DNA from: an uncultured Alphaproteobacteria bacterium | GTDB lineage: Bacteria; Pseudomonadota; Alphaproteobacteria; SP197 | NCBI GenBank assembly: GCA_958295695.1 | Contig: OY282363.1 | Location: 62,001-126,000 of the forward strand | DNA length: 64,000 bases | Reading direction: 5' to 3' | Shown here: in pieces, positions 1 to 10,226 of the stretch | Position numbering within the stretch: position 1 is the first letter of the stretch | Layout: each line of letters opens with the position of its first letter | Program-made: the position numbers and the translations under genes | Notes under the pieces: generated by a model | The model's input: the letters and a program-made list of their open reading frames with translations, nothing else | The model's database searches: none | Told to the model about the DNA's origin: nothing

Positions 1-310
1 GCATGCGGAAGTAGAGGCCGGTCCGGCCCGAGGTCTGGAGGTCGTAGACGCGCGCGAATCCGCCGTCGATCAGGCGCCGGCGCAATCCGATCCATGCGAA
101 GGGCCTGGCCAGCAGGCTCGGACGCTCGTCCGTCCAGACCTCGTCGAACCAGCCGCAGCGCGCGCCCCAGTCCGCGAAGGCCGGCGTCGTCAGCAGCGTG
201 AGGCGCGCCCGCCGGTGGCGGCGGCGGATCGCCGCGAAACAGCCGGTGGCGAGCACCCAGTCGCCGAGCGCGCCGTGCTTGATGACCAGGATTCTCTCGA
301 TGTCCGACAT
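1..310 (-). CDS. Glycosyltransferase family 9 protein (heptosyltransferase-like), C-terminus cut by window edge
   Basis: This is a partial gene read from an ATG at 310 on the minus strand, running off the left end of the window. The visible 103 residues begin MSDIERILVIKHGALGDWV. This is the usual N-terminus of GT-B glycosyltransferases of family 9 (a hydrophobic strand followed by a K-x-GxxGD loop), which transfer heptose or other sugars during lipopolysaccharide core synthesis at the inner face of the cytoplasmic membrane. The next segments (LTLLTTPAF, then an FDEVWTDERP stretch, then VYDLQTSGRTG) follow the family's pattern, where the last resembles the usual DLQ-x-S-x-R region. The catalytic C-terminal half is not in the window, so donor and acceptor cannot be assigned. 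The gene is divided from htpG by about 125 bp and reads in the same direction. Confidence 0.8.
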   Translation of the reverse strand, partial: MSDIERILVIKHGALGDWVLATGCFAAIRRRHRRARLTLLTTPAFADWGARCGWFDEVWTDERPSLLARPFAWIGLRRRLIDGGFARVYDLQTSGRTGLYFRM

Positions 311-435
311 GCCGGCGTCCGCGGGCCAACGGGAAAGCCGCCCGGCCCGGTTCCGCGTCATACTCCATGAACGCGGCGGGAACTCAACGTCATTGTCGGA
401 TGGGACGCGCGCATGTCCGGTCGGGGGCATCGGGA

Positions 436-2337
436 TCAGGCGGCCACCGCCTTCGCCATCGCATCGCTCATGCGCTTCGCGAAGCCGGCCGGGTCCTTCG
501 GCAGCTCGCCTTCCAGGATGAGCGCCTGGTCGAGCAGGAGCCGCGCCATCGCCTCGATGTCGCGGCTCGCGCCGTCGCCCTTCGCCCGGTCGCCCAGCGA
601 GCGGATCAGGGCGTGTTTCGGGTTGATCTCGAGGATGCGCTCGCTTTCGTCGTGGGTCTGGCCCGCGGCGCGCAGCATCTTCCGCAGCCGCGCGTTCATC
701 CCGCCCTCCTCGACCACGAGGCAGCAGGCCGAATCCGTCAGGCGCCTGGAGGCGCGCACGTTCTTCACCTGGCCTTCGAGCGCGAGCTTGATCATGGCGA
801 TGAGCGGCGCCGCGTCGCCGCCGGGTTCGTCGTCCGCCCCGTCGTCCGCGGCCTCGCCGCCGCCGATCCCGGAGAGGTCGATGTCGCCGCGGTTCACGCC
901 CACGAAGGGCGTCTCCCCGTAGGCGTCGACCGACATGGTCCAGAACTCGTCCACCGGATCGTCGAGCAGCAGCACCTCCACGCCCTTCGCCCCGAAGGCC
1001 TCCAGCATCGGGCTCGTCCTCATGGCCTCGGCCTTGTCGCCCGTCAGCATGTAGATGGCCTTCTGGCCCTCCTTCATGCGGCCCACGTAGTCGTCGAGGC
1101 CGACCCATCCCTCGGCTCCGGTGGAGCGGAAGCGGGCGAGCTTGAGGATATCGCCGCGCCGCTCGCCATCCTCGTAGATGCCTTCCTTCAGGACCTGCCC
1201 GAAGGTTTCCCAGAACGCGGCGTAGGCCGCCGGGTCCTTCCCGGCCTTCTTCTTGAGCTCGTTCAGCACGCGCTTGACGAGCGCCTTCGAGATCCTGGCC
1301 ACGACCGGGTTGTTCTGCAGCACCTCGCGGCTGACGTTGAGCGGCAGGTCCTCGCTGTCGACCGCGCCCTTGAGGAACCGCAGCCAGGGCGGCACGAGGC
1401 CCTCGCATTCGTCGGTGATGAAGACCTTGCGCACGTAGAGCTTGACGCCGTGGCGCCGCGCCGGATCGAACAGGTCGAAGGGCGCGGCCGTCGGCACGAA
1501 GAGCAGGCTGGTGTAGGCGATCACGCCCTCGGCCCTGTTGTGGAGCGTGAGCCAGGGTTCGTCGAAGGCGTGGCCCGCGTGGCGGTAGAACTCGATGTAC
1601 TGGTCCGGCGCGATCTCGGACTTCGGCCGGGTCCACAGGGCCGCAGCCTCGTTGACCTGACGCCGCCCGCCGTCGCCCGCGAGCCAGACCGGCAGCCCGA
1701 CGTGGTCGGAATAGGTCTTGACGACGGTCTCGACCCGCGCCGTCTCGGAGAACTCCGCGGCGTCCTTCTTGAGCCTGAGCTCGATCGCGGTGCCACGCGG
1801 CGCGTCGTCGGGCGCCTTCTCGATGGAATAACCGCCGCGGCCGTCCGAGGTCCAGCGCCACGCCTCGTCCGAGCCGGCTCGCCGGCTGGTGACCGCGACC
1901 TCGTCGGCGACCATGAAGGCGGCGTAGAAGCCGACGCCGAACTGGCCGATCAGGCCGACGCCGGACTTCTCCTTCTTCGCGAGATCCTTTTCGGCCTCGG
2001 CGAGCTCGGCGGCGAACTTCGCGGTGCCGGAGCCCGCGATGGTGCCCAGGTTCTCGACCAGCTCGTCGTGGGACATGCCGATACCGTTGTCGACGATCGT
2101 CAGGGTCCTCTTCCGGGCGTCCGGCGCGATCGCGATCGCGAGGTCGGGGTCGTCCTTCACTAGCGAGGCGTCGAGCTGGGCCTCGTAGCGCAGCTTGTCG
2201 CAGGCGTCCGAGGCGTTCGAGATCAGCTCGCGAAGGAAGATCTCGCGCTTCGAGTAGAGCGAGTTGACGACGATATCGAGGATCCGGTTGACCTCGGCCT
2301 GGAACTCGCGGCGTTCCCCGGTGGATGGCTCCGCCAT
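436..2337 (-). CDS. htpG: Chaperone protein HtpG (bacterial Hsp90)
   Basis: The 633-residue product is the cytosolic ATP-dependent chaperone HtpG, of normal family length. The N-terminal GHKL ATPase shows the ELISNASDA helix (residues 37-45, with the Asn that binds Mg-ATP) and the DNGIGM nucleotide-binding motif (83-88). Next come the GQFGVGFYAAF lid/glycine-rich segment and the middle domain with its conserved catalytic-loop Arg context (LPLNVSREVLQ). The C-terminal dimerisation domain follows. Start ATG at 2337 precedes the usual sequence TGERREFQAEV. The gene stands alone between the GT9 gene and the PqiA-like gene, all on the minus strand. Nothing in the upstream 90 bp clearly shows a heat-shock promoter. 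A very long antisense ORF spans it and is regarded as a high-GC shadow. Confidence 0.97.
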   Translation of the reverse strand: MAEPSTGERREFQAEVNRILDIVVNSLYSKREIFLRELISNASDACDKLRYEAQLDASLVKDDPDLAIAIAPDARKRTLTIVDNGIGMSHDELVENLGTIAGSGTAKFAAELAEAEKDLAKKEKSGVGLIGQFGVGFYAAFMVADEVAVTSRRAGSDEAWRWTSDGRGGYSIEKAPDDAPRGTAIELRLKKDAAEFSETARVETVVKTYSDHVGLPVWLAGDGGRRQVNEAAALWTRPKSEIAPDQYIEFYRHAGHAFDEPWLTLHNRAEGVIAYTSLLFVPTAAPFDLFDPARRHGVKLYVRKVFITDECEGLVPPWLRFLKGAVDSEDLPLNVSREVLQNNPVVARISKALVKRVLNELKKKAGKDPAAYAAFWETFGQVLKEGIYEDGERRGDILKLARFRSTGAEGWVGLDDYVGRMKEGQKAIYMLTGDKAEAMRTSPMLEAFGAKGVEVLLLDDPVDEFWTMSVDAYGETPFVGVNRGDIDLSGIGGGEAADDGADDEPGGDAAPLIAMIKLALEGQVKNVRASRRLTDSACCLVVEEGGMNARLRKMLRAAGQTHDESERILEINPKHALIRSLGDRAKGDGASRDIEAMARLLLDQALILEGELPKDPAGFAKRMSDAMAKAVAA

Positions 2338-2428
2338 GGCTCGAACCCCCCTGACGTTTCGGGCTGTCTGTGTGCTGATTTGGGGATCGGATCGGCCCCG
2401 TCAAGCCGCCGGGCCGTCTCCGCCGCGT

Positions 2429-2920
2429 CTACGCGGGCCGCGACGCCTTCTCCACCCCGCGTTCCAGGCGGTGGGCGCCGATCATGCCGGCGACGATCCC
2501 GGCGCAGAAGAAGTAGACGCCGAGATCGGCGGTGACCTCGGCCAGCAGGCCGAGCGACAGCATGGCGACCGCGAGCGCCACGAGGAACACGTCCATCATC
2601 GACCACTTGCCGAGCCTGACCGACCAGGCGAGCGCGCGCCGCGCCGCGCCGTGGCGGGGGTCGCGCGAGGCCCAGACCCAGACGGCCAGGCCGAGCTTGC
2701 CCAGGGGGAAGACGATCGAGAACAGGAGGATCACGATCCCCAGCGGAATGTCCTTGCCGGAGACGAGCGTCCAGACGCCCTCGGCGATCGACTTGCTGCT
2801 CCCGAAGACCCAGAACTTCTCGACCGTGAAGGCCGGCAGCGCCAGGCCCAGCAGCAGGCAGACCAGGGCCGCGGCCAGCAGCAGGCCCGTCAGCGCGTCG
2901 CGATGGAGGGCGGCGGTCAT
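2429..2920 (-). CDS. PqiA-like (paraquat-inducible protein A domain) inner-membrane protein
   Basis: The product is 163 residues if translation starts at the ATG at 2920 (MTAALHRDALTG). The frame stays open further upstream, but that part is Arg/Gly-rich and overlaps the divergent helicase gene, so it was not used. The protein carries a single PqiA domain with about four hydrophobic segments. It shows the family hallmarks TVEKFWVFGSSKS, FSIVFPLGKL and LGKWSMMDVF. PqiA proteins are integral membrane components linked to lipid transport and envelope homeostasis with MCE-domain partners. No MCE gene is adjacent here, and the single-domain form is common as a stand-alone gene in Alphaproteobacteria. 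The function of the orphan form is unknown. Confidence 0.85.
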   Translation of the reverse strand: MTAALHRDALTGLLLAAALVCLLLGLALPAFTVEKFWVFGSSKSIAEGVWTLVSGKDIPLGIVILLFSIVFPLGKLGLAVWVWASRDPRHGAARRALAWSVRLGKWSMMDVFLVALAVAMLSLGLLAEVTADLGVYFFCAGIVAGMIGAHRLERGVEKASRPA

Positions 2921-3156
2921 CGGGAGAGCGTGGCGAAACGGACCGGCGATGGCAACCGCGACCGGAGACGCGCCAGGGGGAGGAAGGCCGCGCCCGACGC
3001 CTTTCCTCCGGCCTTGGACGCCTTGGCCCGCGCATGCCGGCGGTCCAGTTCGTCGAGCGCTTCCTGTCCCCGCGCGGCGCCGCCGCGGGCGGCGGGCGCG
3101 GCCGACCCGCCGCCCGGAGGCTTGCAAACACCGCGCGCCGTGGCGATGCTGGGGCC

Positions 3157-5654
<2,498 letters not shown>

Positions 5655-5658
<4 letters not shown>

Positions 5659-6035
5659 GCGACGGCGCGACGCGCATCGACACGTGGCTCTGGCGCGCCC
5701 GCTTCTTCAAGAGCCGGACGCGCGCCGCCCGGCCGGTCGCCGGCGGGCTCGTCCGCGTCGACCGCGAGCGGGTCGCCAAGACCCACGGCGCGGTCCGGCC
5801 GGGCGATGTGCCGACCTTTCCTCGGGGCCGCGCCATCCGGGTGGTGAAGGTGGTCCGTCTCGGCCACGGGCGCGGTCCGGCGACGGAAGCGGCCGCGCTC
5901 TACGAGGACCTCGCGCCGCCGCCGGCCGCGGACGCCGAACCGGCGCCAGCGCGGCGCGAACGCGGCGGCGGCCGTCCGACGAAGGCCGACCGGCGCGCGA
6001 TGGACCGGTTCGCGCGGCGGCCGGACGCGCTTTGA
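5655..6035 (+). CDS. S4-domain RNA-binding protein (Hsp15/HslR-like)
   Basis: The 126-residue protein has an N-terminal S4 RNA-binding fold: RIDTWLWRARFFKSRT, then GGLVRVDRERVAKTH and VRPGDV. This is the pattern of Hsp15/HslR and related ribosome-associated proteins that bind 50S subunits carrying stalled nascent chains. The best start is the TTG at 5655. It overlaps the helicase stop codon and puts the S4 domain at residue 7, as in relatives. The C-terminus is basic and low in complexity. One oddity is RPVAGG where relatives usually have R-x-LV, a small change at the turn of the S4 motif. It is coupled to the upstream helicase gene, which suggests joint expression of two RNA-binding functions. 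Confidence 0.85.
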
Positions 6036-6067
6036 CCCGCCGGGCGGTCCTCTGCCATAAGGGTCGC

Positions 6068-6529
6068 ATGATCGGACGCGTCAAGGCGCTGCTGGGACTG
6101 GGCGTGGCCGCCGACGGGGCGCCGCCCGACGCGGACGCCGAGTTGCGGCTCGCCGCGGCCTGTATCCTCGTCGAGGCGTCGCTCGTGGACGGCCATGTCG
6201 ACGGCCGCGAGACCGCCCAGCTCACCGGCCTGCTCGCCGGCCATTTCGGCCTCGGCGCCGCCGACGCCGAGGCGCTGGTCGTCCGGGCCGCCGAGGTCGC
6301 CGAGGATGCGGCGGACTGGAACCGCTTCACGCGGGTGCTCAAGGCCGAATTCGACCGGAGCGAGCGCGTCGCCATGATGGAGATGCTCTGGCGGGTCGTG
6401 CTCGCCGACGGCGAGCTTCACGCCTACGAGGATTCGCTCGTGCGCCGGATCGCCGGCCTGCTGCACGTGGAGGACGGCGACCGGGCCCTCGCCCGCCGGC
6501 GGGCGGAAGCCGGGCTGGCGGGGGCCTGA
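6068..6529 (+). CDS. TerB-like (tellurite resistance protein B fold) protein
   Basis: The product is 153 residues, all alpha-helical in appearance, with two acidic metal-binding-type turns spaced as in TerB proteins: LVDGHVDGRE near residue 38 and LADGELHAYED near 119. The family is cytosolic and often appears in general stress or envelope loci. The tellurite phenotype belongs to the ter operon version, and no ter genes occur here. ATG 6068 lies 32 bp after the S4 gene, so it likely belongs to the same transcription unit. The function is not established for this chromosomal single-copy type. Confidence 0.8.
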   Translation: MIGRVKALLGLGVAADGAPPDADAELRLAAACILVEASLVDGHVDGRETAQLTGLLAGHFGLGAADAEALVVRAAEVAEDAADWNRFTRVLKAEFDRSERVAMMEMLWRVVLADGELHAYEDSLVRRIAGLLHVEDGDRALARRRAEAGLAGA

Positions 6530-6674
6530 ATCCGGCGCGGACCCGATTTGTCGCCGCGGCGCTTGACCCGGTATCGAAATCGCCTAGATAGTCATGGAGT
6601 CGCGCCATCTCGGGCGGCCCGTTCCGAATCGCCGCCGCCGACAGCGGCCCCTTGGGGGCGGCGAGGAGACGCGC

Positions 6675-7007
<333 letters not shown>

Positions 7008-7119
7008 CCGGGTCCGCCCGAGTCGGGCCGGGACCGCCCGGTCGGGCAAGGCGGAATCCGGCGCGGCCCCGCGGCCACCGGTCGAAGCTTCCGATTCCGT
7101 TCGTTCGGTGATAGGATGC

Positions 7120-7170
7120 GGCGTCTCCCCGGCATGGGGAGACGCCGGGAGGGCCGGCTTGCGTTGGCCC
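7120..7170 (+). promoter_or_regulatory. Two consecutive hairpins in the fdxA-carD gap (7008-7310)
   Basis: The 303-bp gap between fdxA and carD contains a perfect 11-bp inverted repeat, GGCGTCTCCCC / GGGGAGACGCC, with a 5-nt loop (7120-7146). A second hairpin, AGGGCC / GGCCCT, follows at about 7149-7170. Neither is followed by a clear run of T. They could end fdxA transcription or structure the carD 5' leader, since carD starts about 140 bp later. The rest of the gap shows no convincing gene. Confidence 0.5.
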
Positions 7171-7310
7171 TTTCCCTGTGCGGGCCTCCGGGAGGACGCA
7201 CGGAATCGAAGCATCACCGGACGCCGGCCGGCGAGTCGCCGAGGCTCGCCGCTGGGGTGCCGCGTCGCGCCGGAATCCGGGCGAACGCAACAGGGACGGG
7301 CAAGCAGACC

Positions 7311-7811
7311 ATGGCGACCGCGAACATCAGGCTCAAGGCCGGCGACCACGTCGTGTATCCGACCCATGGGGTCGGACTGGTCAGGGCCATCGAGGAACAG
7401 ACGATCGGCGAAGCCAGGCTGAAGATGGTCGTGGTACATTTCGAGCAGGACAAGATGATCCTGCGCGTGCCGACCCACAAGGTGGCGTCGTCGGGCATGC
7501 GCAAGCTGTCGTCGAAGGACATCATGAAGAGCGCGCTGACCACCCTGAAGGGCCGCGCCCGGGTCAAGCGGACCATGTGGAGCCGCCGCGCCCAGGAGTA
7601 CGAGGCGAAGATCAACTCCGGCGACCCCGTGTCGATCGCCGAGGTGGTGCGCGACCTCCATACCCGCGTCGGCCACGCCGACCAGTCCTACAGCGAGCGC
7701 CAGCTCTACGAGGCGGCGCTGGACCGGCTGTCGCGCGAACTGGCCGCGGTCGAGGGCGTCGAACCCTCCCAGGCCACGACCAAGATCGAGAAGACGCTGC
7801 AGGCCGCCTGA
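7311..7811 (+). CDS. carD: CarD/CdnL-type transcriptional regulator
   Basis: The 166-residue protein is a CarD/CdnL family factor. These bind the beta subunit of RNA polymerase and stabilise open promoter complexes, notably at rRNA promoters. The N-terminal RNA-polymerase-interacting Tudor-like domain spans about residues 8-65: GDHVVYPTHGVG and the MILRVP segment. The helical C-terminal DNA-contact domain follows, with KRTMWSRRAQEYEAKI, IAEVVRDLH and SERQLYEAALDRL. ATG 7311 is chosen because the domain starts at once. An upstream extension of the frame is Arg/Gly-rich and unlike the family. It follows fdxA, as in many alphaproteobacterial genomes. The downstream neighbour expected from synteny (the phosphatase-like gene at 9368) is displaced by a foreign block. 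Confidence 0.95.
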   Translation: MATANIRLKAGDHVVYPTHGVGLVRAIEEQTIGEARLKMVVVHFEQDKMILRVPTHKVASSGMRKLSSKDIMKSALTTLKGRARVKRTMWSRRAQEYEAKINSGDPVSIAEVVRDLHTRVGHADQSYSERQLYEAALDRLSRELAAVEGVEPSQATTKIEKTLQAA

Positions 7812-7854
7812 CGCGCCGGCCGCTTCCGGATTCCGCGAGGCGTTTGCCGGTCCG

Positions 7855-7877
7855 GCGGAGCGGGTGGGCCGCTCCGC
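7855..7877 (+). terminator. Candidate carD terminator hairpin
   Basis: A perfect 9-bp stem, GCGGAGCGG / CCGCTCCGC, with a 5-nt loop lies 44 bp after the carD stop. No T-tract follows, so if it is a terminator it is of the GC-rich, U-poor type. It could also be only a stabilising 3' structure. Confidence 0.35.
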
Positions 7878-7904
7878 GGCGGAAAGCGGAGGACCGCGCC
7901 GAAG

Positions 7905-8180
7905 GCCGCGAGGAAAACTCTCGAAGGCCGTGGCGCCATGGACAAAACCGGCGTCGCGTGTATGAAGGAACGGGCCACCGACGAGGTGAAGGCCAAGGTC
8001 GTGTCTTCCACTGACGCCGCGACTCTGCGATCCTTCTTGCGAGGTCATGCGAAGGCGGAGGCCGCGATCCGCACCGGCAAGCACGGAGCCATGGGACGGA
8101 TCGCGGCGGGCCCGTTCGGCAAGCGGCCCCGCTACCGCGACTCCGCCGCCGCCGGCCTGCGTTCGGGAGCGCGGACGTGA
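7905..8180 (+). pseudogene. Decayed ISXO2-like (IS1595 family) transposase fragment
   Basis: The frame around 7905-8180 reads GRGAMDKTGVACMKERAT, then VVSSTDAATLRSF, then a short tail ending PRYRDSAAAGLRSGART. This parallels the catalytic region and C-terminus of ISXO2-like transposases and also the second remnant in this window at 44517-45050 (GAVDKTIVAGVKDRA, STDAETPRSF, LRHRDPIADNG). Only about 85 codons survive. The N-terminal helix-turn-helix, the first catalytic Asp and the NGIES region are all missing. The C-terminus joins after an internal deletion. The stop codon (8178-8180) overlaps the start of the following methyltransferase. No terminal inverted repeats were recognised. Confidence 0.7.
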
Positions 8181-8929
8181 TGCGTATGGAAGCCCGCGCG
8201 CTCCCTCGCGGAGACCGGCCCCCGCGAAGGCGTCGGGTCCGCAACGGCGAGGCGACCAACGACCTGATTCTCAGCGCCTGCGCGGACGGGAACGATCGCC
8301 TTTTCCCACGCGTTCTCGACCTGTACGTGAAGCCCGGAAGCGCGATCGCGGACGTGACTTACGGGAAGGGCGTCTTCTGGCGACGCATTCCGTCGGATCG
8401 ATACGATCTGCGGGCGACCGACATTCGGGACGGGGTAGATTGCCGAGACCTGCCTTACGATGACGGGGAGATAGATTGCGTGGTCTTGGACCCACCCTAC
8501 ATGCACTCGCCGGGCGGGACCGCACACGAAGTTCACACGCCGTTCGAGGACCGCTATCGGAACAACGAAAGCGGCAACCGGACCGGGAGCAAGTACCACG
8601 AGGCCGTTCTGGACTTGTACCGCGAGGCGGGCCGCGAGGCGCATCGCGTCTTACACGACCGCGGTGTGCTGATTGTGAAATGTCAAGATGAGGTGTGCTC
8701 GAATCGCCAGAGGTTCACACATGTCGAAATCATGCGGATGTACGACGAAATGGGCTATGTCGCCGAGGATCTGTTCGTTGCCGTACGAAACAACCGCCCG
8801 GGTGTGAGCCGCGCCGTGCGCCAAGTCCACGCCCGCAAGAACCATTCGTATTTTCTCGTGTTCTGGAAGCGGGGCGAGAGCAGGGGCCAATGGGACATTC
8901 CAGTTCAACCCTGTGCGGCTCGACCGTGA
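8177..8929 (+). CDS. DNA methyltransferase (amino-methyltransferase, DPPY type)
   Basis: The 250-residue product has the AdoMet motif in the form ADVTYGKGVFWR (about residues 58-69) and a catalytic DPPYMHSP motif (about 104-111). Later segments (EAHRVLHDRGVLIVKCQDE, then VARKNHSYFLVFWK-like) match the end of the N6-adenine/N4-cytosine methyltransferase fold. It lacks a visible target-recognition insert, which fits small phage- or mobile-element-type orphan enzymes. No restriction gene is adjacent. Start choice is open among GTG 8177, ATG 8180 and ATG 8186. All overlap or abut the transposase-remnant stop. Base composition is visibly less GC-rich than the flanking carD region, which suggests horizontal origin. 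Confidence 0.8.
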   Translation: MMRMEARALPRGDRPPRRRRVRNGEATNDLILSACADGNDRLFPRVLDLYVKPGSAIADVTYGKGVFWRRIPSDRYDLRATDIRDGVDCRDLPYDDGEIDCVVLDPPYMHSPGGTAHEVHTPFEDRYRNNESGNRTGSKYHEAVLDLYREAGREAHRVLHDRGVLIVKCQDEVCSNRQRFTHVEIMRMYDEMGYVAEDLFVAVRNNRPGVSRAVRQVHARKNHSYFLVFWKRGESRGQWDIPVQPCAARP

Positions 8930-9137
8930 CTACGATTACCTGCTATGCCTCGGTATCTGCCCGCGTGAGATCGTCTTCAACATGTGGCGCAAAGGCGCGG
9001 TCGCCGAGAACCGCGCCGGGCGTCTTGTGCGAATGGCCGAAGGTCGGGCCGTTACCTGCAAGATCGCCAGGAAGCTGGAAGACATGGCGCCCATTGAGAC
9101 GTTGCCCGAGATGCTACGCGTAACCCTGGAATTGTAA
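8913..9137 (+). CDS. Small hypothetical protein overlapping the methyltransferase gene
   Basis: This 74-residue ORF starts at GTG 8913, overlapping the methyltransferase 3' end by 17 bp. It reads MRLDRDYDYLLCLGICP, then an EIVFNMWRKGAVAENRAG segment, and ends TLPEMLRVTLEL. Balanced composition with aromatic and hydrophobic residues suggests a real protein and not a shadow frame. No family is recognised. The overlap implies co-transfer and coupled translation with the methyltransferase. A role as an accessory protein of the methyltransferase or of the mobile block is inference only. Confidence 0.5.
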   Translation: MRLDRDYDYLLCLGICPREIVFNMWRKGAVAENRAGRLVRMAEGRAVTCKIARKLEDMAPIETLPEMLRVTLEL

Positions 9138-9148
9138 GGAACGCTTTC

Positions 9149-9314
9149 ATGCCCGAGAAACCGAAACCACGACCCGTGGCTCAAGCCCGCGGGCCATCGA
9201 CCCAGGAAGGCGGAGAAGGAAGTGGACATGTCCATCGACGTCTCGCCCGATGAGTTTCCCGACGCCGTCACGCGGTCCGTGAACATCGGGATCGCCGGCA
9301 AGCGCGACCGGTGA
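9149..9314 (+). pseudogene. Small frameshifted ORF (54-aa basic protein if repaired)
   Basis: The frame from ATG 9149 begins MPEKPK and soon becomes unlike a protein. The +1 frame continues HDPWLKPAGHRPRKAEKE, then VDMSIDVSPDEFPDAVTRSV and ends KRDR at 9314. Removing a single C near 9167-9168 joins the two into one sensible reading frame of about 54 residues. This suggests a 1-bp insertion in the genome or a sequence error. It sits 11 bp after the previous small ORF. No family is recognised. The rest of the gap to 9367 shows nothing. Confidence 0.45.
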
Positions 9315-9367
9315 AGGATCGGGACTGTCGTATGTAATCGCTCTCGTTCTCGGGGCCCCGACAGGCA

Positions 9368-10168
9368 ATGCTCGATCCCGACATCTTCGGCGTCCTGACC
9401 GCGTGGAACAGGGTCTGGGCGGTGGCGGCCGTTCATGGCGAACGCGGCCGTCTCGCGGCGCTTCACGATGCGCTGGCCGGACGTTTCCAGCCTCGCGACA
9501 GGGTGGTCTACCTGGGCGGCTACCTGGGTTTCGGCGGCGACGTGTGCGGGACGCTCGACGAGTTGATCGCCTTCCGCCGGGACCTGCTCGCCCGGCCGGG
9601 CGCGATCCCGCGGGACGTGGTGTTCCTGCGCGGCGCCCAGGAGGAGATGTGGCAGAAGCTTCTGCAGCTCCAGTTGGCCATGGATCCGTCCCGGGTCCTG
9701 GCCTGGATGCTCGAGCGCGGGGTCGCGGCCACGATCGGGGCCTATGGCGGGGTCGCGGCCGACGGTTTCGCCTCGGCCCGCGACGGCACGGTGAGCCTGA
9801 CCCGCTGGACCGGCCGGCTGCGCGCCGCGATGCACGCCCATCCCGGCCACCGCGAACTGCTGAGCCATCTCAAGCGCGCCTGCGTTACCGACGACGGCGC
9901 CATGCTGTTCGTGCACGCGGGCCTCGATCCCGGCCGGCCGATCGAGACCCAGCGCGACGCGTTCTGGTGGCGGCCGGCCGGTTTCACCGCCATGACGGAG
10001 CCCTACGGCGGCTTCAGGCTCGTCGTGCGCGGCCACGACCCGGACCGCGGCGGCGTCGCGATCGAGGACTTCAGGGCGACCATCGACGGCGACCGCGGGG
10101 AGGGCGGCCCGCTCGTCGCATGCTGCTTCGACCGCGGCTGCCGCGTCGTCGACCGGATCGAGGCTTGA
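9368..10168 (+). CDS. Metallophosphoesterase-fold protein with degenerate metal-binding motifs
   Basis: The 266-residue protein aligns in order with PPP-family phosphatases and diadenosine tetraphosphatases, but the signature motifs are altered. GDIHG is AAVHG (about residue 20), GDxxDRG is GGYLGFG (about 49) and GNHE is GAQE (about 82). The later LFVHAG and VRGHDP segments keep their His residues. Loss of the Asp, Asn and His metal ligands in motifs I-III argues against a normal dinuclear metal centre. A binding or regulatory pseudoenzyme is more likely. ATG 9368 gives a compact N-terminus. It reads in the same direction as carD, from which it is separated by the transposase/methyltransferase block. 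Confidence 0.75.
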   Translation: MLDPDIFGVLTAWNRVWAVAAVHGERGRLAALHDALAGRFQPRDRVVYLGGYLGFGGDVCGTLDELIAFRRDLLARPGAIPRDVVFLRGAQEEMWQKLLQLQLAMDPSRVLAWMLERGVAATIGAYGGVAADGFASARDGTVSLTRWTGRLRAAMHAHPGHRELLSHLKRACVTDDGAMLFVHAGLDPGRPIETQRDAFWWRPAGFTAMTEPYGGFRLVVRGHDPDRGGVAIEDFRATIDGDRGEGGPLVACCFDRGCRVVDRIEA

Positions 10169-10226
10169 ATCCGCGCCGCGCCGCCCGATGATGGGCGCCG
10201 TCCGGAACCGGAACGGGAAGCCCGCC

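Noticed and set aside
367-2163. A 598-codon open frame antisense to htpG.
   Set aside because: htpG is certain. Long antisense frames are expected at this GC content, and the product is Arg/His/Ala-rich with no family features.
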